This document shows, in pieces, positions 20,061 to 30,368 of a DNA stretch of 64,000 nt. Origin of the DNA: Diplosphaera chodatii (lineage: Eukaryota; Chlorophyta; Trebouxiophyceae; Prasiolales; Stichococcaceae); the NCBI GenBank assembly GCA_032358165.1, contig JAALGY010000020.1, positions 1,116,001 through 1,180,000 on the forward strand, given 5' to 3'. How positions within the stretch are numbered: position 1 is the first letter of the stretch; each line of letters begins with the position of its first letter. The position numbers and the translations under genes are program-made. The notes beneath the pieces are model-generated. The model was given only the letters and a program-made list of their open reading frames with translations, had not been told where the DNA came from and ran no database searches.

Positions 20061-21138
20061 AACAGCGCCCTGTCTGTACTGAGCCTGAACGTCCAGGGGT
20101 GGCTGACCAGAGATGCATCTGCGCTATCGCAGGTCATCAAGGCGGCTGACTTCGACGTGCTGGCCTTCAGCGAGACGTGGGCGCGGGAGGGGACCGACGC
20201 GCCGGAGCTGGACGGCTTCACATCCGTCCTTCACCTGCCGCGGAGCCGGCGTCAGCAGCGTGGCGGTGCACGTGGCGGCCTCGCTGTCTACGTCGCCGAC
20301 AAGCTTGCATCATCGGTGACACACTTGTCAACTGGACCCCAAAACTGCTATGCTGTTTTGAGGTTTGACAAGGCTGTCGGTCAGGAGGAGGATGCTTACA
20401 TGATTCCATGCTACATACCACCCGAGGGAAGCCCATCTTTTGATGGCAAGGGCCCTGCGGTCTGGGAGGCGTTACGTGAGGAGGTGAGCGCCACCTGCCG
20501 CATGGGGCATGTGTTTGTTGTTGGAGACCTGAACGCACGCACCAGCACCTGCCCGGACTTTCCGGGATCTGTCGATCACCCTGTCACAGAGGAGTTCCTG
20601 CCCTCCACCACCCCTCCTGTGCAGTCACAGCGGCACAGCCGCGACAGCAGGGAGCGGCCCAACAGGTGGGGCAGGGCTCTGCTTGACATGTGTGTTGAGA
20701 CATCCGTCAGGATTGCTAACGGTCGTGTTTCAGGAGATAAGGAGGGACAGGTCACTTTTGTTAGCCAAAGTCAGGCGGGCAGCAGCCTGATTGACTATGC
20801 GCTTGCAAGTGCCGATGCATTCCCTTTGATTCATTCCCTAACAGTACTCCCCGCTCCTGAGTCGGACCATGCAGCCTTGCATCTGCTCATCAAGAGGACC
20901 GCCGCCGCTCAGCAGCCGCTCCCACGTCGCCAGCGCCGCCGCCATCAGCAGCAGCACCCGCAGCAGCCTACGACCCAGCAGCCCCTGCGCCTCGGCGCAG
21001 CGCAGCTGGAAGTATGGCAGCAGCGCCTGCAGCAGCCTGATGCGGCAGCCCAACTGATCGACATTGCAGCGGCAGCAGACGCTGCCCAGGTACCCGATGA
21101 CATGCATGCTGTGGGCATGCAGTTCGATCAGCTCATTG
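20061..21138 (+). pseudogene. LINE-A APE-type endonuclease domain
   Basis: All landmarks of the exonuclease-endonuclease-phosphatase fold are readable: SLNVQGW (Asn), FSETW (catalytic Glu), VVGDLNART (Asp/Asn), SLIDYAL and PESDHAAL (Asp-His pair). This nuclease would nick the target to prime reverse transcription. The frame is open from 20,019, after TAG at 20016-20018. Weak upstream coding in the same frame is broken by stops at 19884 and 20016. It ends in a Gln/Ala-rich linker, interrupted after FDQLI by the SINE at 21139. The domain is intact but the element lacks RT. Confidence 0.85.
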
Positions 21139-21266
21139 CTTCGGCAATCTGCCCTCCATGGTTTGTGTATATAAGTCGTTGAAAAACGCAATACACAAAC
21201 AGCCTTCCGGTCAAAGGTCCTTTTCCATCGCTATTTGCACTTCCCTTACCGCTATCCATTCCATTC
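21139..21266 (+). mobile_element. 5'-truncated SINE inside LINE-A, 5-bp duplication
   Basis: The last ~128 bp of the tRNA-derived SINE, from cttcggcaatctgccc through the hairpin to the ccattccatt tail. It is flanked by cattg (21134-21138 and 21267-21271). The LINE-A reading frame on both sides is in register once the insert and one repeat are discounted. The B-box is lost. Confidence 0.85.
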
Positions 21267-21271
21267 CATTG

Positions 21272-22053
21272 AGACCACGCAGGCTGAGGTGGTTGCAACG
21301 GCGCCGGCCGCCAAGGGGCGGCGGCGGGACCGCAACGCTGTGCCTCGCTGGTGGGATGCTGACCTGGCCCGCGGACGCCGCGCAGCGCGGCAAGCCGCGC
21401 GGCGCGACCCGCAGTCACCGGCTGCTCGCGCGCTCCGCCAGCAGTACCAGCACCTGCTACGCCGCACCCAGCGCCAGTGGACCCGCAGTCAGGCTCTTGC
21501 CCTCACTGAACTGGCTCGATCCTGCTCGTTCCTGCACTTCATGTCACCCATCGTTGACGGCGTGCCGCAGCGCATTGACACTTCGGTTGTCAGTGCACAC
21601 CTGCAGCGCCGCACATTCGATGCTGTGAATGGCAGCGACTTGCGCAAAGTGCGTGAGTGGCTGGGAGTCAGGGGCCCTGTCAACGGTGACAACTACCAGC
21701 TGGCCGGCTACTTGCAGGCAGTCGCCTCCAAGACCGGTCGTCGGCGGTTAGCACAGTTTCGGATGGGCAGTCACATGCTGGGGGTGGAGACAGGGAGGTG
21801 GCAGCGTCTGCCGCGGGCAGAGCGGCTGTGTCAGCGGTGTAGCTGCGGCGTGGTGGATGATGAGGCGCACATGGTCTGGGGGTGTCCAGCTCTAGTAGAT
21901 CAGAGGGTGCAGCATTCTGAGCTGTTTCAGGACAGCGACATCACCTCAGTGGCGGACTTTATGCAGCAGGATGCCGGGCAACTGGCAGCCTTTTTGCGGG
22001 TTTGTCATGATCATTGTGCAGAGTTGGAGGGGTGTACATCCAACCGGGATTGA
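21272..22053 (+). pseudogene. LINE-A linker and C-terminal finger
   Basis: Continues LINE-A after the SINE. It encodes a basic linker (RRRDRNAVPRWWDADLARG), QWTRSQALALTELARS, then an abrupt change at about 21,515 to CSFLHFMSPIVDG and the finger LCQRCSCGVVDDEAHMVWGC, with a stop at 22051-22053. The RT core expected in between is absent. Confidence 0.85.
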
Positions 22054-22945
22054 GTGGAACCATTCTGTCAGCGGGGAGTGAACGGTTTCGGACACGACTC
22101 GTTGTGCATGTTGCTCTGGGTTATTCCGCCAGAGCCTGTGGCTAGGCCAAAATGGCCCACCACCAGTATGTAATCAATGTCAAATGCCCCTCACCTTCGC
22201 CTACACCCTCATACCTCACCTGCCAGCGCCCGATCAAGAACAAGAGCAAGAGCAAGACCAAGACCTTGGTAGCATGACAGCACCTAGCAGCGGCCACCCG
22301 CGGAGCCCGCGCGGATGGGAGCACCTGCCTCAGAAGACCCTGGTGCCCGGTGTTGTGCATATCGGACAGCTTGCGGCGCCAGCCCTCTGTTGTTTGCCAG
22401 CGCCAGCCCTCAGTCCTCCTTGGGTTTGGTTGCTTTCACCAGCATGCAGGGCGCCTCGCGGCGTATCCGGTCCCAGCGGGCCCAGAGCTCGGCGTACTTG
22501 TACGCAACCGGTCCCTGCATGTCTGCGCGGGGTTTTCTGGGTTTACCCGCGGGTGCCGTGGCACGTGGACAGACGGACGTTTCGACATCTCTAGAGTGAT
22601 AGACCCGCAGCGGTGCGACTTCGCCGCGAGTGCGTGGCATTGCTGCCGCCGCCGCTAGGTCCCCGCACTTGTACGACCATTAGGTAGCCTTCCTCATCGG
22701 GACTATTGCCTTTCGCTGGTCTCATGGGCCCTGCATTCCTTGTGGTTTCAGTGTCCTCCATCGACATATTTCGAACATGACGTTTTGATGACATACTCAG
22801 CCGCCCTCACGTTCACACGTGAGACGCCGCATTGTGCCGCAGAGCCTTGTTCTTGAGCTTGGTTCTGGTCTGGACGCCCTTTGTCAAAAACAAACAAACA
22901 AACAAACAAACTCACCCTCACCTATACACCCGTACCTCACCTGCC

Positions 22946-23400
22946 ACATTGACATTGATTACATACTGGTGGTGGGCCATTTTGGCCTAGCCACAGGCTC
23001 TGGCGGAATAACCCAGAGCAACATGCACAACGAGTCGTGTCCGAAACCGTTCACTCCCCGCTGACAGGATGGTTCCACTCAAGCCCGGTTGGATGTACAC
23101 CCCTCCAACTCTGCACAATGATCATGACAAACCCGCAAAAAGGCTGCCAGTTGCCCGGCATCTTGCTGCATAAAGTCCGCCACTGAGGTGATGTCGCTGT
23201 CCTCAAACAGCTGAGAATGCTGCACCCTCTGATCTACTAGAGCTGGACAACCCCAGACCATATGCGCCTCATCATCCACCACGCCGCAGCTACACCGCTG
23301 ACACAGCCGCTCTGCCCGCGGCAGACGCTGCCACCTCCCTGTTTCCACCCCCAGCATGTGACTGCCCATCCGAAACTGTGCTAACCGCCGACGACCGGCC
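22946..23400 (-). pseudogene. LINE-A 5'-truncated copy, minus orientation, 6-bp TSD
   Basis: Complement of the LINE-A tail, 3' UTR and finger codons, ending at ctaaccgccgacgaccgg. It is flanked by cctgcc (22940-22945 and 23401-23406). Element G carries the same target uninterrupted near 11,812. Confidence 0.85.
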
Positions 23401-23547
23401 CCTGCCCAGTCCGCACTGGACCAAGATCAAGAACAAGACCAAGAGCAAGACCAAGACCTTAGTAGCATGACAACACCTAGCAGCGGCCACCCGCGGAGCC
23501 CGCGCGGATGGGAGCACCTGCCTCAGAAGACCCTGGTGCCCGGTGTT

Positions 23548-23566
23548 TTTTGTTTGTTTGTTTGTT
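23548..23566 (-). mobile_element. (AAAC)n tail-only insertion with 13-bp TSD
   Basis: 19 bp of GTTT repeats inserted in the body of element K, flanked by perfect ggtgcccggtgtt repeats (23535-23547 and 23567-23579). All other bodies have one copy of that word and no tail. Confidence 0.85.
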
Positions 23567-24142
23567 GGTGCCCGGTGTTGTGCATATCGGACAGCTTGCG
23601 GCGTCAGCCGCCAGCCCTCTGTTGTTTGCTAGCGCCGGCCCTCAGTCCCTTTGGGTTTGGTTGCTTTCACCAGCATGCAGGGCGCCTCGCGGCGTATCCG
23701 GTCCCAGCGGGCCCAGAGCTCGGCGTACTTGTACGCAACCGGTCCCTGCATGTCTGCGCGGGGTTTTCTGGGTTTACCCGCGGGTGCCGTGGCACGTGGA
23801 CACACAGACGTTACGACATTTCTAGAGTGATAGACCCGCAGCGGTGCGACTTCGCCGCGAGTGCGTGGCATTGCTGCCGCCGCCGCTAGGTCCCCGCACT
23901 TGTACGACCATTAGGTAGCCCTCTTCATCGGGACTATTGCCTTTCGCTGGTCTCATGGGCCCTGCATTCCTTGTGGTTTCAGTGTCCTCCATCGACATAT
24001 TTCGAACATGACGTTTTGATGACATACTCAGCCGCCCTCACGTTCACACGTGAGAAGCCGCATTGTGCCGCAGAGCCTTGTTCTTGAGCTTGGTTCTGGT
24101 CCGGACGCCCTTTGTAAAAAACAAACAAACAAACAAACAAAC

Positions 24143-24810
24143 CAGTTGGCCGGCTACTTGCAGGCAGTCGCCTCCACAACCGGTCGTCGGTGGTTAGCAC
24201 AGTTTCGGATGGGCAGTCACATGCTGGGGGTGGAAACAGGGAGGTGGCAGCGTCTGCCGCGGGCAGAGCGGCTGTGTCAGCGGTGTAGCTGCGGCGTGGT
24301 GGATGATGAGGCACATATGGTCTGGGGGTGTCCAGCTCTAGTAGATCAGAGGGTGCAGCATTCTGAGCTGTTTCAGGACAGCGACATCACCACAGTGGCT
24401 AATTTTAGTTTTGAAAGTTTTTCATATTTTTAATTTACACTAACGTTTAATAAATAAAAATTGTTTTTGTATTTAATAATAAACTTTGTTACAATTTTTT
24501 TTTTGGTAACTTATTAACAAAATTGGTTAGTAGTAATAAAGTAACCCTGCCTTTTGGCGGACATTATGCAGCAGGATGCCGGGCAAGTGGCAGCCTTTTT
24601 GCGGGTTTGTCAGGATCATTGTGCAGAGTTGGAGGGGTGTGCACCCAACCGGGATTGAGTGGACCCATTCTGTCAGCGGGGAGTGAACGGTTTCGGACAC
24701 GACTCGTTGTGCATGTTGCTCTGGGATTTTCCGCCGGAGCCTGTGGCTAGGCCAGAATGGCCCACCACCAGTATGTAATCAATGTCAATGTCAATGTAAT
24801 GCTCGATACG
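24143..24810 (+). pseudogene. LINE-A 3' fragment split by an AT-rich insert
   Basis: Begins at cagttggccggctacttgc, encodes the finger region, is interrupted at 24,400-24,554, then continues through the C-terminus, 3' UTR and a caatgtcaatgtcaatgt tail at about 24,780-24,798. The downstream sequence is not repetitive up to about 24,970. Confidence 0.8.
24400..24554. other. 155-bp AT-rich insertion, possibly organellar DNA
   Basis: Nearly all A/T up to about 24,530, in sharp contrast with the GC-rich surroundings. It breaks LINE-A at cagtggc, with a 4-bp repeat tggc (24396-24399 and 24555-24558). No terminal inverted repeats and no ORF were found. The composition is like plastid or mitochondrial spacer DNA of green algae, so end-joining capture of organelle DNA is the simplest reading. 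Confidence 0.5.
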
Positions 24811-24969
24811 CATAATGTAACTAAGTTGGTATGTTGCTGCCTTGCTGATTGCTGTAAACGCTGCAGCACACCCCTGTGCACTTTTGCAGGATATCCATTG
24901 GTCCTCTCACCTAGACCTCTACGCTCCTCTTCCTTCCTTTTACAAATAGATTTCTCATAGGTTTCAAGC

Positions 24970-25130
24970 TTGTTTCGGACAGAATAATGTTTTGATGAGA
25001 TATGTGATATCATCAGCCGCCCTCACGTTCACACGTGAGACGCCGCATTGTGCCGCAGAGCCTTGTTCTTGAGCTTGGTTCTGGTCTGGACGCACTTTGT
25101 AAAAACCAAACAAACAAACAATACAAAACA
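24970..25130 (+). repeat. diverged LINE-B 3' end
   Basis: Contains the 3' part of the body with the stem-loop (ctcacgttcacacgtgag), the cttgttcttgagcttggttc word and a degraded (AAAC)n tail. Upstream similarity fades near aatgttttgatgag. Confidence 0.75.
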
Positions 25131-25239
25131 AATAACACAGGTGATGAAACTAAACCAACACCAAACGCACCAACACACAATCAACAAATTGTACAACTGT
25201 GACGCGGTGCTCGCGAACGGTGTGTATGAAAGCACAGGC

Positions 25240-25500
25240 ACCAAGCAAGGAAGACGACGCGTAACAGAGACCATGTGCCACAGCACCCGCGACCATAAAA
25301 ACCCCGAAAAAGCAAGCGCAGGCCACACAGGGACCGGTAGTGCCAAAGCACCGGGGACCAGAGGTACGCCGTGAGGCACCCTGCACGCTGGTGGAAGCAA
25401 CTGAACTAAAATTTGAAAACTGAAAGGTTACCATCCACCCAATATTGAATAGATTCAGCAGGCCAAGATGGCCCACCACCAGTATGTAGTCAAACATCAA
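25240..25500 (-). repeat. old LINE-B body and LINE-A tail remnants
   Basis: 25,270-25,400 is an indel-rich relative of the LINE-B body complement (ccacagcacccgcgaccataaaaacccc; gccgtgaggcaccctgc). At 25,455-25,500 a diverged LINE-A 3' UTR follows (ggccaagatggcccaccacc), in plus orientation. These older copies mark the edge of the cluster. Confidence 0.65.
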
Positions 25501-25884
25501 TGCCTTTGTGTGCGTTGATATTATCAATTTGGAGCACGGCTTTAACAGCCTGGTTTCCATGTATCAGAAGCTTGATGGAAGTTAGCAAGACTGCTGACAT
25601 GACTGGACTAATGCGATGCAATTTTCTGACACTGCCATTGCCTCCGCATTGGATCTGGTTGCAAATGCAATAAGACTGCAAGCGATGCAATACCATGAGG
25701 AACGGCTGTCCGAATCAGTTAAAGTGCTGCAATCACTAAGGACCACCCGCTGCTGAGTCTGATGCAACTGCTGGGACGAGTGGTATGGCAACGCCGGAGG
25801 ACGTCATCAACGTACAAGGGCCGGTCACATCTCCTGACGCAGCGCCCTGGTGTCACAACCCACGAATGCTCACTTCGCAATGTT

Positions 25885-28800
25885 TCAGAACTGTCCAGCG
25901 GCACACTGATGTTTTATGGTGACATACATGTAGTACAGATGTGCAACCACCTGAACGAAGCGTCCTTCGCCACCCTTTGGGCTGGTTGAGCGTGCCCGAA
26001 AAACGGCCACATTTGGTGACACAAACATGCTGCCAGTTGGCGGGATGACAGTGCCTGCATGTGACACATGACCATGCACGACTCTCGCATGCAGTTGTGT
26101 AGACTGAGCACTGCTGGTGGGGATAACATCTGCACATCGGTTGGCTGCTGTGCGCTTGCAAACGCCGACAAACGATATGTAGCATATGTAGCATATGTAG
26201 CATATGTAGCACCTGGTCGGAAGGTGAATCGAGCCGCACCACGCAGCTTCCAGCCGCTGATATCAACAGCAAAGGGCTGGGGGTTAAGCAGCTCCAGAAA
26301 GGCTTGCCCGCCCGTCCCACCAGTGGCCCCTAATGTGACCACAGCATCGACGTCTTGTGTGGCAGGTATCAATGGGTCCGGTCCACCTGGTCCATATCTG
26401 CCATAGAGCTGCTGCCGTCGCAATGGCAACGTTTCTTCTATCATCTGCCTGCATGAGCACACATAATACGTCCGGAGTCATATGCTGCGGCAGCAAGGAG
26501 TAAGTTTGGGTATGGTCTGCGCAGATATATTATCATGGCACCTCTCAGCAGCCTTCAGCTGTGAGTGGGCTACTGCACTTCACATGCTGCGGATACTCTG
26601 TATGTGCCAGTTGATCTGATGGGTCGATGACGCACTTGTAGCCTAGTGCAGGAGGCCCGCCATTCCACTTTGCATTGTCTTTTGTTGCTGCCGCTGCAAT
26701 GATATTGTAGTTTTTGGTGAACTGCTGTTGCACCCAGCCATTCAGAAACTCGTCCATGATGGACCGTAGACGCCGCAGGTACATGGCACGCATTTCTGGA
26801 ACGTCCAGGACCTGCCACAGTCGTGAAGCACCGCTATCATCCTAGCGCAAGCTGGCTATCGTGCATAATGGCAGTCGACAAGCAGAAGGAGTTGCCAGCT
26901 GCAAGTGCTTGCTGACATAGCACAAACTGGACATGGTGGCACATCCTTACGTACCAGCTTGATCAAGTAGTTAAATGTCCCATTGGCGCCAGTAACAGAC
27001 GGACCTAGACAAACCAAGGGCAGGAGTCCACGTTGAGGGCTGTCATCTGCCCTTTGCAGTCAATGTGCCATTCAATGCAGACACACAAATGAAAAGCACC
27101 TCTGTAGTCCAAGCAAGCTCAAAGGTACCGCACGTGCTGTCATATCGACGTCGATGGTGGCATTGGGCGGACGTGGCATTGCCACCGCCGCGAGCTTTCG
27201 ACGTCCGGCAGCAGCACCAGAAAAGGTTCCAAATTGTGGTGTAATCACAGCCCAGGGTGTTGTCCTGGACAAGTCCTACACGTGCTGACAGCAGCTTTGA
27301 GAGGTCTGTTCCTGATGTCGAGTGTGAGCTGTGCCAACATCACAATCTTCGTTGGCAAATCATAAAGGCGTGCGAAGGCATTACCTGGGCATGTTGCCTA
27401 TCGGCACAGTACAGCGGGGAATTCCATTGTGAGCATGCCAAGATGCAATAATCTGGCGCAGGCTGGCCATTGAAACCGCGGTCTGTTGCAAAGCTGGACT
27501 TCAGGTCGTATGGCAGCCGCTGCCACTCTCTTGTGGATTCGTCGTGATACAGATAGTAGTTCTGCAGCGGAGATCATCAGGAAATACGAGACTGATATAT
27601 ATCTGGCATTCCGTCCTGAATCAGAACTGTGGACCTGTCTGTGCAGTTTGCATGACATCATTATATGTTGGTCATGCATAACAATTGCTCCCACCTTCGT
27701 GCAGCGGTCCTGGTTCAACATGGCTGTTTGTACTGCCATCTCGTTGATCACCTGGCCACGAAGCACTGGTCAAGATCGACATGCAATCAATTGACCCCCA
27801 TGAAGAGTGCCACAGCATTATGCAACTGATGCCAACCGCCCACTGCGCACCGCAGGGACATTGAGATTGTCGAAGGCATATTGTGATCTTGTTCCAGGGC
27901 CGCCGCCATTAATGCCAGCCAGGAATGCCTTGAGGATCTGCACTGCCAGGAAGGGCGCGGTGGGACACCCACCCAAATCAGTACCACAGACATTGACAGT
28001 GGTGATGTACCTGCTGTCTGCTATACCTGGTATGGTGCTCCTGGCTTGGTGTCATTGAGCACTGCTGGACTTTTGCTCTTGATGGCGCCCTCGAGTGCAT
28101 AGTAAAACTGCAGCAAGCAAAGCTCAGCTGACCTGGTGGCATGCAGACCCACGCACATCCGCTCAACACGTCTGGCACCTGCCTGCCTACTGTTGACTTG
28201 CAAGACACTTACCTGTAGCTGCTTCGTGGGGATGTCCCACCGCAGATTGCTGTTCTGTCCATCAAGCGCCTTGTAGATACCACCAGAAGGCCGCAGTCCG
28301 TTTTGCTGCATTATCGACAGCAAGTATTCATTGACGGGCAATAACAACAGGCCCGCACCTGTCAAACTTGCCATGTGCAAACGTCATACCTGCAAATATT
28401 GCTCGTCGATCTTTGTAAGGGCAGAAAACATGCCGAAGTACTGTCCATTCAAGTTGACCGTGAGCCACTGCAAATTCACTGTAGGTGATCCAGCAGCCCT
28501 ATAGGCACCAGCCACATACAGGCTGTCGTTGAGCCTTGCACTGGCTGTGTCATGCTGTGCACTGTATGGCTTCGTTAACGAAACAATAGCATGCAACAAC
28601 AATGTAACAAAAAACATTGGCAGGGGCTCACTTCATCAGAGCGTAACCAATAGTTTCCCGCATATAACAGTTGTTGCCAGGCTCCCGAAACTGGCTGTTC
28701 AGGTCGATCCGGTCTACTACTGGCAGCCCGTTCTTGAACACAAATTGCTGCCATTGTCAATCAACGACACAAAGAATGATCATCAAATGGTACGGAACAG

Positions 28801-30368
28801 ATAACAGGCACATGTCCAAGCTTACAATATGATATGTTCATATTGTGCATGCGTACAATCTCACATTATCCTTGTGAAAGTTGAACTTCAGTTTGGGCTT
28901 TGGCCAAGCAAGCGAGGTCACCCCCTTCCGTGCGCAGTCAACATTGTCATAAAAGCGACCACTGAAAAAGATCGAGCATCTGGCGCCCCGCTGTGTGACA
29001 AGCGAGTTCTGATCTGGTGAAAACCTGCACACCATTTGCCACTTCTCGACGGCGACACTGCATCTGCCAGCCAGCTTCGAAGGACACATGTAATTGTCTG
29101 GCATGCAGCACAGATGCATTACTGCACGGCATTCCGCCTCACACACAGTTCGAGTACAGGCAAAGTGCCAGCGGTCTGTGGATTGGGAATGACGGTGCCG
29201 TAGTACTGTGTTGAATTTTCATCTTTGAACTTTGGATCCCGTGAGATGCTGCCGTCTGGCAAACGAGCCTGCAGACATACACCATCAGCACGCAGCGTTA
29301 TTCTCCGTTCGCCCGCGACAAGAAACAGAAGCACCATCGTGAAGTCACCCACACCAACAGGAATTCAACTTGCCACTGGCAAGCACAGTGCCTCTTGCCT
29401 GCACCGCCCAGCGGATCATGTCACCAGGTCGTGTCAAGCCACCTGGAATCTCTGCTGTCAGATTGCTGGCAGGCCCAGAGAATGGTACCTACGGGAGTGC
29501 AGGTAGCCAGATCTGAAAAGACGCAAACCTTCCAGAGTGCACGCTGCAGGCTCTCAAGTTTGAGGGCGCAATCCCAATCACGTGACTGGCTACCGTGGAT
29601 GCTGTCACACTCACCTCCTGTTCGGGGTCATAATTGCGTCGCCACAGCAGGCTTGCGGTCAGGGCTGAGCGCACAAGGGTTGTGGCGATAGGAATGGCAA
29701 TGCCAGCGGCAGGAGGCGTCGTGAGGTTGGTGGTCCTGCTAGCATAAAGCAGGTTGTGCACGCATATCGATTCTGAGGAGACGATGTGTGGACGTACGTC
29801 ATTGCATTGATCGTGTATGGCCGCGCAAGCAAGGTGCACAAGAAAGTTTAGATGGCCTGATTGCTTCCCATCGGTGACTGGGTAAGGGTTAGCCGTGAGC
29901 CACTGACCCAGTCACCGCTGGTGGTCCAGTTTGGGCTGGGGGAGCGGTGAGCACTGCGCCATCAGCGGGCTGCTGGGGTGCACCACTACCTGCGTGGCAC
30001 AGCAGCAGTGCCACAATCAACATAAGCAAACCGCAGTACACGCCGTGCAGCAGTTGAAGCAACAAAGATGTATGCATGCCATGTGCCTCCTTCTCAACCA
30101 ACATCTATCCGCGTCTGAGTTTTGCCGATTGTGGTGACCATACACGCGTGATTAAGACAATCTCAGGTCGACCAAGTCTGACAATTGCTTTGGAAACCAG
30201 TATCACCGTGCAGACAGATAACAGCGTTTGTGCATGGCAGTGATACCCAAACCGTCGCAAGTGCAGCAAGCAAGCAAACGCCACACCTTGTGCAGTGCAG
30301 TTAAGGATGGCCGAGAAAAGGAGCGCCACGGCGAGGCTTGAGGCTGCCGCCGACAATTGCGTACGCAT
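25885..30368 (-). CDS. secreted CotH-kinase-like protein with lamin-tail domain
   Basis: Multi-exon gene, start ATG 30368, stop 25885-25887. Exon 1 (30368-30287) is a signal peptide (SSLAVALLFSAILNCTAQ). Exon 2 (29989-29916) joins in phase as a Pro/Ala linker. Then come a chitobiase-C-terminal-like segment (TTPPAAGIAIPIATTLVRSA, about 29.7 kb) and the CotH core: TAGTLPVLEL, GVTSLAWPKPKLKFNFHKD, DRIDLNSQFREPGNNCYMRE, VNLNGQYFGMFSALTKIDE, YYLYHDESTREWQRLPYDLK (about 27.5 kb) and LRRLRSIMDEFLNGWVQQQF. The end is a lamin-tail domain (FLELLNPQPFAVDISGW, GTVIPPTGSMFVSPNVAVF). CotH proteins are atypical secreted kinases known from spore coats and some eukaryotes. The lamin-tail domain appears short at its end, next to the retroelement cluster, so the last exon is uncertain. 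Substrate unknown. Confidence 0.8.
26178..26213. repeat. 9-bp tandem repeat inside an intron
   Basis: About four copies of catatgtag. The adjoining lamin-tail exons splice in phase around it (RPG to GTVIPP), so it is intronic and does not encode the apparent Ala-Thr-Tyr repeat. Confidence 0.7.

Larger units (their letters stand above)
19618..22186 (+). mobile_element. LINE-A copy with intact endonuclease but deleted RT
   Basis: This is the longest LINE-A in the window, about 2.57 kb. It has a 5' region with a broken upstream frame (19,683-20,018), an APE-type endonuclease (20,061-21,138), a SINE insertion, a short Arg-rich linker, a junction at about 21,515 that skips the whole RT, the C-terminal finger to 22053, and a 3' UTR ending gtaatcaatgtcaaatg. 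It sits within a VNTR unit of element J. It cannot be autonomous. Confidence 0.85.
19274..22912 (+). mobile_element. LINE-B element J, split by a LINE-A insertion
   Basis: VNTR units at 19,274-19,617 stop inside ctcccaccgccc. The unit resumes at about 22,187 with cccctcaccttcgcc, followed by the body and the tail to 22,912. The sequence between is LINE-A. The resumed unit leads within ~45 bp into gatcaagaacaag, so the copy was already short. Confidence 0.8.
22913..24142 (+). mobile_element. LINE-B element K with two nested insertions
   Basis: It starts in the tail of element J (ctcaccctcacctatacacc). It is interrupted at 22,946 by minus-strand LINE-A, resumes at 23,401 (cctgcccagtccgcactgg) with the hexamer tract and body, carries a tail-only insertion at 23548-23566, and ends with (AAAC)n at 24,142. 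Confidence 0.85.
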
